From Torulaspora globosa (taxonomy: Eukaryota; Ascomycota; Saccharomycetes; Saccharomycetales; Saccharomycetaceae): DNA of 64,000 bases. A program made the translations under genes and the position numbers. The DNA lies in assembly GCF_014133895.1 (NCBI RefSeq), contig NC_050734.1, positions 682,001-746,000 on the forward strand, given 5' to 3'. The notes beneath the pieces were generated by a model that had not been told where the DNA came from, made no database searches, and saw only the letters and a program-made list of their open reading frames with translations. Positions 38,905 to 50,324 of the stretch are shown one piece after another (positions within the stretch are counted from its first letter, which is position 1; each line of letters begins with the position of its first letter).

Positions 38905-39413
38905 GCCCTCGTGGCTGCTCAGGCTGTACACGGGCCAGTTTAGGTCGTGCAAGTTCGCGGGTTCGTACGGGAACAGTGCTAAGTAACTCGAGGTAATCGC
39001 TATGTAGACGTTGATCTAAATGACACAAGGCAGCTACTATCTCACAGATCATGCAGCTTAATCATCCGTGCCGCACTGTAAAGAAACCCTTCAAAAGAGC
39101 ACAACCGGGCGAATCCTCATGAGCCAATTGCAAACATACCACAGGATTTCGATCTCGAGTCGAATTGATCATCTTCAGAGATCTCTCGCCTTATACATTA
39201 TTACGCTTCAAGACTGTCGTTCGGGTGACTCTTTCATGGTTAGCCAGTTGATGTGCGGAGGGATCTAATATAATAGAAACCATACAACAATAAGGCAGAG
39301 TGCGTTCTCTAAAGATTAGTAGACCGGTAGGCGGAATTGGTCTGGGATTTTGACGTGGTGATGGATTAGAAGAGAGTTCAACCTAAGGAACTAACAACAG
39401 TTGAGTGGAAGAT
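38905..39413. other. intergenic region before the YLR278C homolog
   Basis: About 510 bases with no supported gene. A TGACTC half-consensus Gcn4 site is near 39225-39230. Short frames have no protein-like character. Confidence 0.5.
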
Positions 39414-42400
39414 ATGGGAAGGCCCAAGAAGTTGGTCAGCCAGGAAAATATAAAAAAGTTTCAGCAAGAACTTGAGATGGCAGGAGATAATGCGGCTATG
39501 TTGCTGAGGGATAAGAAAGGCCGCTCGAGATCATGTCTTTTGTGTCGTAGACGTAAACAGCGTTGTGATCGTAAGCAGCCCTCCTGTTCCAATTGCTTGA
39601 AGGCAAAGGTGAAATGCGTGCAGCCGGCTCGTTACAATCCCAGTAATCTTATGGATGGTACTTCACCTTCTCCGTTACCTTCTTTTGATGAAGCTACTCC
39701 GAAGTACTTTAGGCCGAATGTGGCTCCCACGAGGCTTCCGAATGAACAATATACGCAATATCTGGAAGATCGAGTCCATGCCTTGGAGCGGATGTTGAAC
39801 AAGAGCAAAACGCCGATGCAACTGCCAATCCCGAACGGCAATGAGAACGCTTTGGCAAGTGGGTCTAATGTTTTCCCTTCTGGTGATAACGGGCGCGCAA
39901 GGCTGTTCAAGAATGCTTCGCCGTTTCCAAGTGGGGCTCCTACTCAAATGGAGAGCTCCTCGCTGCCTGCGCTGGCATCTGACTCGCTCGAGTCTGTAGA
40001 TTTTTCCAAGTGCATTTTCGCCAACTATAATTTGAAGGAATTCATGAACTACGATCCCGTTTTCGAGTTTGATGGGATGCTTTCTCGGTCATTTTTAGAC
40101 ACCTTCTTCACCAGATTGCAATTCAAATATCCGTTGCTGGACGAACAGGAAATTTACGACTTCCATGCGCACTATATCTCGAATGATATCCACTCGTACT
40201 CGGAAACTGGATTTCACTTTGCATGTGGTAGAATGTGGCTTGTATTCAGTATAAGTGCTTGTCTTTATATGACTACTGGGAAATACAAGGGATTGCCGCC
40301 CGTGAGATATTTCTCTACAGCGGTGCGGCATATTGCAAGATGTGGGCAGTCGCTGAATAACGTACAGCGAGTCGAATTATTAACCTTACTTGTGCTCTAC
40401 ATGTTGAGAACAGACAGAGACTCATCAGTCCTTTACGAGATTATCAAGGATGTGGTGTTCATTTGTAAGGAAAAATTGCACTTAAACAACATGCAACCTA
40501 ATGATCCGTATGCCAATGAGAAATTGAGGATTTTTTGGTGTGTATACCTTCTGGAGAGAATGATTTGCGTTGCCGTGGGTAGACCATATACCATTTCTGA
40601 GAAAGAAATAAACTTGCCGCTATTCAGCGAGGAATCTTTCAACAATGCGTCAAACAAACACGCTGATAAATCTACCAATGGTCGAGGCGTCCATTTTATC
40701 AATCAATCGCTGAAATTGCGCAGAATTGAGTCACAATTTGTAGAGCACCTGCAAATCTTGCCTCTCAAACATAACAAGAAAGAGGTTTTGAGAAGTCAAT
40801 TGCCTATGGTGAAAAAATTCTTTCAAGATCTCGAGGTTTGGAGGGCAGGTTGTTCGAAGGACGACATTAAGAATTTCGAGAATGAGACTTTAAAACTGTA
40901 CTATTACAGGTCCGTAAGATTACTGCTTCAGCCTTATCTGGAGTTTATGAGACCTGAAGATAAACTTTTTAGAGAATGTCAGGCTGCTGCTGGTCAGATC
41001 TGTCAACTTTACAAGATTTTTCATCAAAAAACCCTTACAGGTCATTCTACCCCGGCAATTCATACTGTTTTTATCGCGGGCGTTACTCTAATCTACTGTA
41101 TGTGGCTTGCAAGGAACAACGACGATGAAAGACGGAAAAAACTTGGTGACGAGTCGAAGCATACGAGACCTCTAGTTAGCGCGAGTCTCTTCTCTACTAT
41201 GGACGATTTAAGGGCATGTTCTGTCTGCCTATATGTCATGACCGAGAGATCTAATTTTGCTCGAACCTTTAGAGATACCTTCGATCAACTCATGAATGCC
41301 ACTGTTGGTAATTTGATTGAACGTTGCGGTCCGGATTCTTCTGAATTAATCTACTTGTCGTCTCAAAAGGACAAATCAATGGATCACCTGGAGGATCAAC
41401 CCACCAAAGACAAGGCAACAAACGATTCGGAAAGTGGTATGCCGCCAGCAACTGATAGAACCTTCGGCAAAAGACAAGCTCAAGAACACGAAGGGTTTGT
41501 GGAAATCTCGCAGGTTGATATAGAAGAGCAGAAAGAGTTCAAGAGACGACAAGGTGTGCTAGAAAAGATGTCGGTACCGAAAAGTTTGTCCCACCTTTTG
41601 ATTAAAGTGGAAGATGACAAAGAAGAGGAAAGCGTGAATCAGGATAAAAAAGACCAACGCAGTGAAGGTAGCAGAGATAAATATATCGTGAAGAAGCCAA
41701 CAAATTCCACGGAATTCGACTGGAAGTCTTTTCAACAACAAGCCTTGGTTCAACAACATATAGCGAGGGAAAACTTGAAAGCATATCTATCGTCCTTGAA
41801 CTATCTCAATGGTACCAAATCGGTTGCATTTAACCCCGGGGCTCATATATACTCCCCACCTGAAATGCAACCACCCAATCTATCAATAAACAACAGAGCT
41901 TCTACTGAAAATGCTCCACTGCAAGTGCGTCCGATCAATACGGATGAGAAAGCAGGCATGAATCGTCCACAGAATGTCGCACCGCAGACTGCCGCCGCAA
42001 GGACCCGTATAATATCCCATATCACTTCAGGCCCGACGACAGGCTCTAACTCGCCAAGCTCAATGCCCAACATGGGACTTTTATATAACAACGGGACGCA
42101 CGATATGATAAATGATATCTCGACTTGGACCAACGACTCCGTGATGCAGCTAATGGACAACGAATCCCTAGCCACCACCAATTTCTATTCCCAAGAGAAC
42201 TTTTCCTTTTTGCCTCACGAGGAAGAACGCTTTCTACCTCAGATTAAACACGCAACTTCTCCTCAACAATCCTCTGATACCAACGGATCTCAACCGGCAT
42301 TATCAACTAATGCCAACGGTAAAGGTTTTCATTCTACTGCTATTGACGCTATTCAAGTTAGAACCGACTTCGACAAATTACGACGGCATCCTTCAGCGAC

Positions 42401-42464
42401 CGGCCACAACTCAATGGTCGAGAAATTTTGGACAGTAAACGACGATTATGGATTTCTGACATAA
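39414..42464 (+). CDS. Zn2Cys6 binuclear-cluster transcription factor, YLR278C-like
   Basis: A 1016-residue homolog of S. cerevisiae YLR278C. The conserved N-terminus MGRPKK..SQENI..F...L precedes the zinc cluster (SCLLCRRRKQRCDRKQPSCSNC...KCVQP, about residues 41-70) and a linker/dimerisation helix (YTQYLEDRVHALERML). A fungal-specific transcription factor domain (about 205-560) has the FWCVYLLERMICVAVGRPY motif. The C-terminal third is acidic then Ser/Asn/Gln-rich, plausibly the activation region. The S. cerevisiae target genes are unknown. Chosen start is the first ATG. Confidence 0.9.
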   Translation: MGRPKKLVSQENIKKFQQELEMAGDNAAMLLRDKKGRSRSCLLCRRRKQRCDRKQPSCSNCLKAKVKCVQPARYNPSNLMDGTSPSPLPSFDEATPKYFRPNVAPTRLPNEQYTQYLEDRVHALERMLNKSKTPMQLPIPNGNENALASGSNVFPSGDNGRARLFKNASPFPSGAPTQMESSSLPALASDSLESVDFSKCIFANYNLKEFMNYDPVFEFDGMLSRSFLDTFFTRLQFKYPLLDEQEIYDFHAHYISNDIHSYSETGFHFACGRMWLVFSISACLYMTTGKYKGLPPVRYFSTAVRHIARCGQSLNNVQRVELLTLLVLYMLRTDRDSSVLYEIIKDVVFICKEKLHLNNMQPNDPYANEKLRIFWCVYLLERMICVAVGRPYTISEKEINLPLFSEESFNNASNKHADKSTNGRGVHFINQSLKLRRIESQFVEHLQILPLKHNKKEVLRSQLPMVKKFFQDLEVWRAGCSKDDIKNFENETLKLYYYRSVRLLLQPYLEFMRPEDKLFRECQAAAGQICQLYKIFHQKTLTGHSTPAIHTVFIAGVTLIYCMWLARNNDDERRKKLGDESKHTRPLVSASLFSTMDDLRACSVCLYVMTERSNFARTFRDTFDQLMNATVGNLIERCGPDSSELIYLSSQKDKSMDHLEDQPTKDKATNDSESGMPPATDRTFGKRQAQEHEGFVEISQVDIEEQKEFKRRQGVLEKMSVPKSLSHLLIKVEDDKEEESVNQDKKDQRSEGSRDKYIVKKPTNSTEFDWKSFQQQALVQQHIARENLKAYLSSLNYLNGTKSVAFNPGAHIYSPPEMQPPNLSINNRASTENAPLQVRPINTDEKAGMNRPQNVAPQTAAARTRIISHITSGPTTGSNSPSSMPNMGLLYNNGTHDMINDISTWTNDSVMQLMDNESLATTNFYSQENFSFLPHEEERFLPQIKHATSPQQSSDTNGSQPALSTNANGKGFHSTAIDAIQVRTDFDKLRRHPSATGHNSMVEKFWTVNDDYGFLT

Positions 42465-42974
42465 AATAGGATACAGCGATTAGTAAGAGCTCTTGAAGGC
42501 CATTCGCAATGCTGTTCGATGAGCTTAGTTGGCCTTGAAGATTGCTCGTTAAGCATGATATATAAACTGATTAAAAGCTGGACGAACTTTGGGTCTTATA
42601 CTTCTAGAAGTTCCATATATCACCAGTTGTGATCGAACCCAGTGCCCAGGAGCCTCTGGTACAATTGTACGTTAGGAATAGATTTAGTGGAACTCGGAGT
42701 TCTTCTCAGAGGACTTTTTTTTACTAACAAATATCTTCTCCCTCTAATAACTTCCCAAGCTCTTCCCCTTTTGGATTACTTTCTCCCGTTGCTAACTGCT
42801 CGCTTCTCTTTTATTCAAGTTTAATAGCTTTTCAGAGTCTTCGTCAAAGTTACGATCTATCCGCCTTTTCAGCTAGAGCTTCCTAGGGACCATTGACCAA
42901 CAGGGGAGTGGTATCTGGGAACAGAAAAACCATTAGAGAAGAGCCCACTGTGTTTTAGATCACGCTCATTTATT
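42465..42974. other. YLR278C-YSH1 intergenic region
   Basis: 510 bases without a supported coding gene. A TATATAAA element is near 42558 and a candidate leader intron at 42667-42759 is listed separately. Confidence 0.5.
42667..42759 (+). other. candidate 5'-UTR intron upstream of YSH1
   Basis: GTACGT (42667-42672), the same 5' splice site that RPS30 uses, is followed by a perfect TACTAAC at 42722-42728 and a pyrimidine-rich stretch to AAG at 42757-42759. Length would be 93 nt. No coding sequence is interrupted, so it would be a leader intron of YSH1 or part of a noncoding transcript. Chance cannot be excluded. Confidence 0.35.
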
Positions 42975-45293
42975 ATGGAAACTTCAGGGAAGAACTCACT
43001 GAGATTTTTCGCACTTGGTGGGGGGAATGAAGTCGGAAGATCATGTCATATCTTGCAGTTCAAGGGCAAAACAATAATGCTGGACGCTGGTGTCCATCCA
43101 GCTTATCAAGGCTATGCCTCATTACCCTTTTACGACGAGTTTGATCTTTCTACAATCGATGTTTTGCTGATATCACATTTCCATGTGGACCACGCTGCTT
43201 CTCTTCCCTACGTGATGCAAAAGACGAACTTCCAGGGGAGAGTTTTCATGACGCATCCAACGAAAGCCATTTATAGGTGGCTTTTGAGAGATTTTGTGAG
43301 AGTTACCAGTATTGGATCTTCGTCAGGCGGTCAGGATGACAACTTGTATACGGATGAAGATCTCGCCGATTCTTTCGACAAAATAGAAACCATAGACTAT
43401 CATTCCACAGTGGACATCAATGGTATAAAGTTCACTGCATTTCATGCAGGTCATGTCCTTGGTGCCGCTATGTTTCAGATAGAGATTGCTGGCGTTAGAG
43501 TCCTCTTCACTGGTGACTATTCTCGTGAGTTGGATCGACACTTGAATTCTGCTGAAGTCCCGCCTTTGCCTTCGGACGTTCTTATCGTCGAATCCACTTT
43601 TGGTACAGCCACCCATGAACCGCGTGCGAATCGCGAACGCAAACTTACTCAGTTAATTCACTCGACGGTCAGCCGTGGAGGCCGGGTTTTGCTGCCTGTA
43701 TTTGCATTGGGGAGGGCGCAAGAGATTATGTTGATTTTAGATGAGTACTGGTCTCAGCATGCGGAGGAGTTGGGCGGAGGTCAAGTGCCGATATATTATG
43801 CTTCCAATCTCGCTAAGAGATGTATGAGCGTTTTTCAAACTTATGTCAACATGATGAATGATGATATTCGCCGGAAGTTTCGAGACTCGCAAACTAATCC
43901 TTTTATCTTCAAGAATATTTCATATCTTAAGAACATCGACGAATTCCAGGATTTCGGGCCCAGCGTCATGCTGGCTTCTCCCGGTATGCTACAAAGTGGG
44001 CTTTCAAGAGATGTTCTTGAAAGATGGTGTCCAGAAGCTAAAAATCTGGTGCTCATCACTGGTTATTCTGTTGAAGGTACAATGGCTAAATTTCTAATGT
44101 TGGAACCCGACACAATTCCATCAATCAGTAATACAGAAGCTACCATTCCGAGACGCTGTCAAATTGAAGAGATTTCTTTTGCGGCACACGTTGATTTTCA
44201 GGAAAATCTGGAGTTCATTGAGAAGATCAGCGCCCCAAACATTATTCTTGTTCATGGCGAATCTAACCCCATGGGTCGTTTGAAATCTGCTCTCTTATCA
44301 AATTTCGCCTCATTGAAAGGCACTGAAGGGGAAGTGCACGTCTTTAATCCGAGAAATTGCGTCGATGTCATCTTGGAGTTCAAGGGCGTGAAAATAGCCA
44401 AAGCGGTAGGGAATATTGTGGATGCTATACGGAAAGAGGAAGAAGTAGGCGTGAAAGAAGAGAAGAAGAACAATACGGAACAACATACGGAGAAAGAAGT
44501 GGTTGAAGCAGAGGAGAAAGAATTTCCAAGCGAGGATGAGAAAGAAATTATTGTATCTGGGATATTAGTGTCGGATGAGAAGAACTTTGACTTGAATTTA
44601 GTTTCATTGACAGATTTGAGGGAACATCACACCGAATTGACCACAACAGTTTTGAGAGAAAGGCAAACAGTCCATGTGGACTGTAAAAAAGAACTAATAT
44701 ACTGGCACATCTGCCAAATGTTTGGGGATGTAGAAGTCATCGCTGATGAGGATGATGTCACAAATAGAATCAAAAAGGACGACGTTAAAATGGAATTCGC
44801 TGACGGCGGAAGCGGTAGGCTAGTGCTCAAGATCATGAACGACATAACTTTGACAATTGTTGATAACTTGGCCACGTTAGAATGGAACCAAGGCCTGATA
44901 AGTGACACCGTTGCAGATTCCATTGTGGCTATCCTGATGAGTGTTGATTCGTCGCCCGCCAGCGTGCGAATGAGCAGCAAGGCTTGCGATCATCACCACA
45001 ATCATGAGAGCCCGAACAACTTTTTGGAGCAGCAGAATAGTGTGTGGAAAGTGAAACAAATAGCGAAACTTTTCAAAGAGCAGTTTGGAGATACTTTCAC
45101 TCTCCTACTGCAGAAGAGCGAAGATCACAAGAATGGAGATGGAGATATTTACGGTGTGATTACCATCGGGAAGAGCACCGCCCGCATAAATTTTTCTCAG
45201 ATGAAGATAGAAGAATGCAATTCTAATCCATTGAAGGGAAGAATTGAGAGAATCCTGGATATGGGAGCTGATCTGACAGCACCTTTGTGCTGA
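42975..45293 (+). CDS. YSH1: mRNA 3'-end endonuclease of the cleavage/polyadenylation factor (CPSF73 homolog)
   Basis: A 772-residue homolog of YLR277C, the nuclease subunit of CPF. The metallo-beta-lactamase signature HFHVDHAA, the upstream GGGNEVGRSC and LDAGVHP segments and the beta-CASP motifs (FTGDYSRELDRHL, ESTFGT, GYSVEGTM, FAAHVDF, LVHGE) are complete. A lysine/glutamate-rich insertion (about residues 490-525) precedes the C-terminal domain. S. cerevisiae also has SYC1 (YOR179C), an ohnolog of the C-terminal part only; here there is one full gene. Confidence 0.97.
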   Translation: METSGKNSLRFFALGGGNEVGRSCHILQFKGKTIMLDAGVHPAYQGYASLPFYDEFDLSTIDVLLISHFHVDHAASLPYVMQKTNFQGRVFMTHPTKAIYRWLLRDFVRVTSIGSSSGGQDDNLYTDEDLADSFDKIETIDYHSTVDINGIKFTAFHAGHVLGAAMFQIEIAGVRVLFTGDYSRELDRHLNSAEVPPLPSDVLIVESTFGTATHEPRANRERKLTQLIHSTVSRGGRVLLPVFALGRAQEIMLILDEYWSQHAEELGGGQVPIYYASNLAKRCMSVFQTYVNMMNDDIRRKFRDSQTNPFIFKNISYLKNIDEFQDFGPSVMLASPGMLQSGLSRDVLERWCPEAKNLVLITGYSVEGTMAKFLMLEPDTIPSISNTEATIPRRCQIEEISFAAHVDFQENLEFIEKISAPNIILVHGESNPMGRLKSALLSNFASLKGTEGEVHVFNPRNCVDVILEFKGVKIAKAVGNIVDAIRKEEEVGVKEEKKNNTEQHTEKEVVEAEEKEFPSEDEKEIIVSGILVSDEKNFDLNLVSLTDLREHHTELTTTVLRERQTVHVDCKKELIYWHICQMFGDVEVIADEDDVTNRIKKDDVKMEFADGGSGRLVLKIMNDITLTIVDNLATLEWNQGLISDTVADSIVAILMSVDSSPASVRMSSKACDHHHNHESPNNFLEQQNSVWKVKQIAKLFKEQFGDTFTLLLQKSEDHKNGDGDIYGVITIGKSTARINFSQMKIEECNSNPLKGRIERILDMGADLTAPLC

Positions 45294-45580
45294 TGGCGGT
45301 ACGATGTCTGTAACAATAGCATTACGTAGAGAAATGAAATTCTCGAGGTTTACATTGAGTATTACTGACCTCCATGGGAGACTACCGCTTCCATAGATAG
45401 TGTAATAGGTTTTACTTATAATCATAGCTATAATAATCACTTAGTCTCTCATACTCGAAGTCTTATTGATTAAATCACTCTTGACGGATGATTAGAAAAT
45501 TTGAACTATTCATCTCATCGCATCTTATATAGTCTTGAGCAGAACATCAAACACAAAGCATTCGATTGATTCGGCCGTCT

Positions 45581-47389
45581 ATGGGGGCTAAGAAAGCTGA
45601 ATTTGCATCAGATGCCTATTTGGATGATTCAACTTCCTTTGAAGCGTTTGGGTTGGACTCAAGATTGCTGCAGGCTATTCAACGAAGTGGTTACCGTCAT
45701 CCTACGTTGATCCAGTCTCACGCTATCTCTCTGGCATTGCAGGAAAAGAAAGATATCATAGCCAAGGCTGCCACAGGTTCAGGAAAAACTTTGGCATATC
45801 TAATCCCTGTTATTCAAACTATCTTAGATTACAAAAAAAATGAAGGAAACGATGAATTGAGTACCTCTAAGACTATGGGAATCATTCTTGTTCCGACGAA
45901 AGAACTGTCCAGTCAAGTGTCAACGGTCTTGGAACAAATGACTTTGTATTGCTCCAAGGAGATAAGGTGTTTGAATGTTTCATCAGATATGTCCAACGCT
46001 GTTTTGTCCTCGTTGTTGTCAGAATCACCAGAAGTGTTAGTTGCCACTCCAGCAAAACTTCTAGGTCTATTGGAGAATAACATAAATTCTGTTTCGCTAG
46101 AAAATTTGAGATTTCTTGTGATTGATGAAGTTGATCTAGTGCTTTCGTTCGGTTATCAGACAGATCTGGTGAAGATTGCTCAATATCTGCCTCTACAGAA
46201 AAATTTACAAACCTTCCTGATGAGTGCGACTTTGAACGATGACATACAAGAGTTGAAGAAGCAGTTTTGCCGTTCCCCCGCCATTTTGAAGTTCAACGAT
46301 GACGAAATAGCTAAGGGTGAGACAAAGCTGGTGCAGTATTATGTTATGGTTTCCGAGTTTGACAAGTTCCTGCTCTGTTATGTGATCTTCAAACTTGGAC
46401 TGATTAAGGGAAAGACTTTGATATTTGTCGCTAACATTGATAGAGGCTACAGGCTGAAGCTGGTCTTAGAGCAGTTTGGTATAAAGTCATGCATTTTGAA
46501 TAGCGAGCTACCCGCTAATTCCAGGCAACATATAGTTGACCAGTTCAATAAAAACGTTTACCAGCTACTGATTGCCACGGATGACACGGAATATATCAAG
46601 GAAGAGGACGAACTGGCAGATGAAGAGGGTCTGCTAGGACAGGAGGAAAAGCAGGAAACTCAGAACAGTCAACAGGCGGATGAGTCGGATAAAAAAGCAG
46701 AGAGCAAGAAGAGCAAGAAGAAGGTACCGGTTAAGAAGGATAAAGAATATGGTGTTTCCCGTGGTGTGGATTTCAAGAACGTAGCATGTGTACTGAACTT
46801 CGATTTACCCACTACTGCAAAGTCGTATGTTCATAGAGTTGGTAGAACCGCTCGTGCTGGGAAATCAGGTACCGCTATCTCCTTCGTCGTGCCTTTGAAG
46901 GAGTTTGGTAAACACAAGCCTTCTACGTGTCCAACAGCTAAGAAGGATGAAAAGATACTGGCCCGTATCATCAAACAACAAAGCAAGCTCGGATTGGAAG
47001 TTCAGCCGTACATTTTTGATAATAAACAGGTAGAAGGTTTCCGCTATAGAATGGAGGACGGTTTCCGTGCCGTTACTCAAGTTGCTGTTAGAGAGGCTAG
47101 AATCAAGGAATTAAAACAGGAACTTCTGGCGAGTGAAAAGTTGAAAAGGCATTTCGAAGAAAATCCTCAGGAGTTACAAAGTTTGAGGCATGATAAAGAA
47201 CTGCATCCAGCTAGAATACAACAGCATTTGAAAAGGGTTCCCGATTATCTACTCCCAGAAAGTGCAAAGCAAGGGAAATCCAAGAAGATTGGTTTCGTTC
47301 CATTTCACAACCCAAAAAAGAACAAGAAGAAGGGCAAAATAAATAAGCGTCGTGGTGGTAAGTCGGATCCATTGAAGAATTTCAAATAA
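45581..47389 (+). CDS. DBP9: DEAD-box RNA helicase of 60S ribosome biogenesis
   Basis: A 602-residue homolog of YLR276C (594 residues), a nucleolar helicase. Visible: Q-motif region ([12 protein letters not shown]...P T LIQSHAI), motif I AATGSGKT, motif II DEVD (also the S. cerevisiae form), motif III SAT, and C-terminal-domain motifs V and VI ([10 protein letters not shown]). An acidic/basic insertion (about 350-390) interrupts the second RecA lobe before VSRGVDF, as in the family. The tail is Lys-rich. The first ATG (45581) is used; the frame opens at a TTG 15 bases earlier. Confidence 0.96.
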   Translation: MGAKKAEFASDAYLDDSTSFEAFGLDSRLLQAIQRSGYRHPTLIQSHAISLALQEKKDIIAKAATGSGKTLAYLIPVIQTILDYKKNEGNDELSTSKTMGIILVPTKELSSQVSTVLEQMTLYCSKEIRCLNVSSDMSNAVLSSLLSESPEVLVATPAKLLGLLENNINSVSLENLRFLVIDEVDLVLSFGYQTDLVKIAQYLPLQKNLQTFLMSATLNDDIQELKKQFCRSPAILKFNDDEIAKGETKLVQYYVMVSEFDKFLLCYVIFKLGLIKGKTLIFVANIDRGYRLKLVLEQFGIKSCILNSELPANSRQHIVDQFNKNVYQLLIATDDTEYIKEEDELADEEGLLGQEEKQETQNSQQADESDKKAESKKSKKKVPVKKDKEYGVSRGVDFKNVACVLNFDLPTTAKSYVHRVGRTARAGKSGTAISFVVPLKEFGKHKPSTCPTAKKDEKILARIIKQQSKLGLEVQPYIFDNKQVEGFRYRMEDGFRAVTQVAVREARIKELKQELLASEKLKRHFEENPQELQSLRHDKELHPARIQQHLKRVPDYLLPESAKQGKSKKIGFVPFHNPKKNKKKGKINKRRGGKSDPLKNFK

Positions 47390-47471
47390 TATTTTCACTA
47401 AATTACGTAACTAATCAATCCCCTTGTACTTCTCTCCTCGATATCTTACATACACATTGAACGAAGATTGC

Positions 47472-47861
47472 TCATTGCATCGGTGCTTTTAAAACGACGA
47501 TGACGGAATCACCTCTTAGGAACAGTTTGCTGATGAACCTTTCTTTATTTTCAGCCTTATTTCCTCTTCTTTCTGTCCAAAGCTCCTTGACGTTCTCGAG
47601 GACCATGTTGCAATGTCTATCAAATGCTTTCACTCTCGCTATAATTTTATGGTTATTCCGAAGTGATATAATCACAGGTGTCTTAGTCTTCATAGAATCG
47701 TTTATCAGCGATAGAGGGCCATGTTTGAACTCGTACTCTTCTAACTGGTCTAGCTCATCCTTTGTCAACTCGGCTTTTGGGCGATCTGATAGCTCACTAT
47801 CAAATGTTAGTAAATCAATCTCGAAATGATAGTCGTGTCTATTGAATATCACATACATCAT
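47472..47861 (-). CDS. SMD2: Sm protein D2, spliced (exons 47857-47861 and 47472-47796)
   Basis: Homolog of YLR275W, core Sm ring protein of U1, U2, U4 and U5 snRNPs. Exon 1 is five bases (ATG AT). The intron (47797-47856, 60 nt) begins GTATGT, has TACTAAC at 47806-47812 on the minus strand and ends GATAG, with only ten bases between branch A and splice site. The spliced protein is 109 residues, starts [12 protein letters not shown] and contains the Sm1/Sm2 motifs ([33 protein letters not shown]). S. cerevisiae SMD2 has 110 residues. The unspliced frame is also open and would give 129 residues. Confidence 0.92.
   Translation of the reverse strand: MMYVIFNRHDYHFEIDLLTFDSELSDRPKAELTKDELDQLEEYEFKHGPLSLINDSMKTKTPVIISLRNNHKIIARVKAFDRHCNMVLENVKELWTERRGNKAENKERFISKLFLRGDSVIVVLKAPMQ
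47797..47856 (-). other. 60-nt SMD2 intron, multiple of three and stop-free
   Basis: Consensus 5' splice site, branch site and 3' splice site as given under SMD2. Because length is divisible by three and no in-frame stop occurs, failure to splice would add 20 residues (Tyr/His/Asp/Phe-containing) after the second Met instead of truncating the protein. Confidence 0.85.
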
Positions 47862-48035
47862 AAGTAACTCGGCTTCTCTTCAATTGCTTTAATCGAAGTT
47901 CATCTGTTGAGAGTGTTCTAATAAGACCAACTTTTTCGCTGTCCAGCGCCACTACAGGCGATTAACGGTAATAGTACATATCTGGAATTAAACTACCAAC
48001 TGAGCCAGCAAAGCTTTAATGCTACCGGCAGCTTG

Positions 48036-50324
48036 TTACACACCACATCGATAGATGTTCTGACCTTGATATCTTAGTTGTATAATTTCATGCTTTTCTA
48101 AGGCGTAGATAGCCTTGTCCAGAGCGCTTTGCGAAAACCTATTGGTATCGACAAATTCCCTTCTTAATGTCTGATAGGAAGTAGACCACCCAATGGGCAG
48201 TCTTCTTTTCAATTCCTGCTCAATACGTCGTATTTCCGCCATGAGATTTGTGCCATTCAAGCCGCCGGTGGGGTCCTGGGAAGCCGCATCCATGGTAGAC
48301 GCTTGGAATAACCGTATCGCTTCGTCAACGTGTCGCTCGTGAGCTACCGGGCTCAGTTCCAACTTTGCTAGAGACTCCGTTATACGGATTATGGCCTCTA
48401 ACTGACGAATTGTGATTGGGATCGACGACCTTTCGGTGGACTCTAGTTCGTTGATAAGCAATTGCTTCCTGATGTTGACGAATTGGGAGGACAACTTCTC
48501 TGCGGCCTGTGCTGATAACCTGGGAGCACATTTGAGCCGGCAATACGTTATGTAGCGTCTCATTTTCTCCATGCTAATTTCCATGCCGGCGTTTTCCAAT
48601 TCTCCTTCTGTTTGCGTGGAGCGCCCAGTGTGAATATTCATTACGTGATTTGCAATCGAGATATCTCTTTCTTCGTTGTGGTCGTCCTTGACAATGAATA
48701 TCATGTCGAAACGGGACAAAATAGTGGTCTGGAAATCAATATTCTCACCGGGAGATTTTAAATCATCGTAACGACCATAGATAGGGTTTGCTGCCGCTAG
48801 AACACTTGTTCTCGAGTTTAGGACGGTCGTGATACCAGCTTTTGCTATAGAGATTGTCTGTTGTTCCATAGCCTCATGAATCGCAACACGATCTTCGTCT
48901 CTCATCTTATCGAACTCATCAATACAAACGACACCACCATCAGCTAAGACCATTGCACCGCCTTCTAGATAAAACTCACGGGTCATGGGATCCCTCTGAA
49001 CACTAGCAGTCAAACCTGCCGCTGACGAACCTTTACCTGAAGTATAAACAGAGATGGGTGAAACTTTCTCGACGAATTTCAACAGTTGGGATTTTGCGGT
49101 ACCGGGGTCACCAAGTAAAAGAACGTTAATGTCACCTCTCAGCCTCATACCGTCTGGAAGTAATTTTTTCGAACCGCCCATCAGCAAGCACACAATTGCC
49201 TTCTTAATATCTTTCGAACCATAAATAGAAGGAGCGATCGAGTTGGCGAACAGCTCGTACAAATCCGGTCTCCTGCTCAGCTGTAAAAACTCTTCCTCCT
49301 CCTCTTCTGAAAACATTGTCATCGAGTTCCACATACCTGCTGTCTCCAGATCCGTTTGTATCCCCAAGATTTTGATGTAGGGATTCCTGATGGCCACGCC
49401 ACCTGATCCGCCGGCTGCTTTTTTCTTGGACTGATATATAGAATAGATCCCAACGATAGTAACCCGAGTCCCTGGTACCACACGATTGGTCAAGTACCGG
49501 TCACAGGTCATCACAATGTTACGAGGCATCTCACCCACGGGGACCATTTCGGGGACCTCTTGCAGCTTCAAGAATTGCTGATCAATGAATTGTGACGACT
49601 CATGAATAATTATGTAAGGATCTGGACCACAATTTTTTCTTCCCTCATCGTCGGTGGAGCCCATGAGCCCATTTTCGTTCATCCCACTAGACAGATTAGA
49701 CAAGCACGAGTGCGGCAACCTCACTGAGCCGCCGCCGATCGAATTGAAATTATTGATCCGCAATGACGTCGTATGTCTACAGTTCCGACACATCAACGAA
49801 AGATACGTCGCCCGTGATGAGAGAACCGACGCCGATATGATGATCCCGGAGATCCTCACCATCCTGGAGACGTGCTCCGAGTCCAGCTGTCTCAGTAACG
49901 TTTCATTAACCTTGGAGTTCAGCACAAGTTGAAAAGTTGGGAACGCTCCCAGATCCAAATCGTCCTCTCCCTCCGCTCCGCCACCACCACGCTCCTCGCG
50001 GGGCGTCTTGGTCAACATTGCTATCCGCTTGGCAACCTGCGTAATCGCGCTTTCAAACAGAGGTGCCACATCAGACGGCTCATCGGAAAGTCTCTTGTAC
50101 AAATCCTCGTTATAACCGATAAGATGTTCCATATCCACTGTCAGGGAATACCTCTTGACCAGCAAATTATTTCGAAGTTGATCTCTATAAAGGAAATGCG
50201 AATCCAATCTAAACTCCAGGATGAAATTCTTGAACGACTTGATTATCTCCGTGTTATCGTCGTCATTAGGCGCCTCCCCCTGCAACACAGGAGCACTGTA
50301 GATCTCTGGTCTATCAAATGACAT
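48036..50324 (-). CDS. MCM5: MCM2-7 replicative helicase subunit 5
   Basis: A 762-residue homolog of YLR274W. The start [17 protein letters not shown] is nearly identical to S. cerevisiae. The N-terminal domain has the zinc-binding Cys pairs (C..C at CRNC and a later pair in the loop with SCLSN), followed by the AAA+ core: Walker [10 protein letters not shown], Walker B CIDEFDKM, and the arginine finger in SRFDMIF. The C-terminal winged helix is present. The frame extends 12 codons upstream to a TTG; the ATG at 50324 is used. Confidence 0.97.
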   Translation of the reverse strand: MSFDRPEIYSAPVLQGEAPNDDDNTEIIKSFKNFILEFRLDSHFLYRDQLRNNLLVKRYSLTVDMEHLIGYNEDLYKRLSDEPSDVAPLFESAITQVAKRIAMLTKTPREERGGGGAEGEDDLDLGAFPTFQLVLNSKVNETLLRQLDSEHVSRMVRISGIIISASVLSSRATYLSLMCRNCRHTTSLRINNFNSIGGGSVRLPHSCLSNLSSGMNENGLMGSTDDEGRKNCGPDPYIIIHESSQFIDQQFLKLQEVPEMVPVGEMPRNIVMTCDRYLTNRVVPGTRVTIVGIYSIYQSKKKAAGGSGGVAIRNPYIKILGIQTDLETAGMWNSMTMFSEEEEEEFLQLSRRPDLYELFANSIAPSIYGSKDIKKAIVCLLMGGSKKLLPDGMRLRGDINVLLLGDPGTAKSQLLKFVEKVSPISVYTSGKGSSAAGLTASVQRDPMTREFYLEGGAMVLADGGVVCIDEFDKMRDEDRVAIHEAMEQQTISIAKAGITTVLNSRTSVLAAANPIYGRYDDLKSPGENIDFQTTILSRFDMIFIVKDDHNEERDISIANHVMNIHTGRSTQTEGELENAGMEISMEKMRRYITYCRLKCAPRLSAQAAEKLSSQFVNIRKQLLINELESTERSSIPITIRQLEAIIRITESLAKLELSPVAHERHVDEAIRLFQASTMDAASQDPTGGLNGTNLMAEIRRIEQELKRRLPIGWSTSYQTLRREFVDTNRFSQSALDKAIYALEKHEIIQLRYQGQNIYRCGV

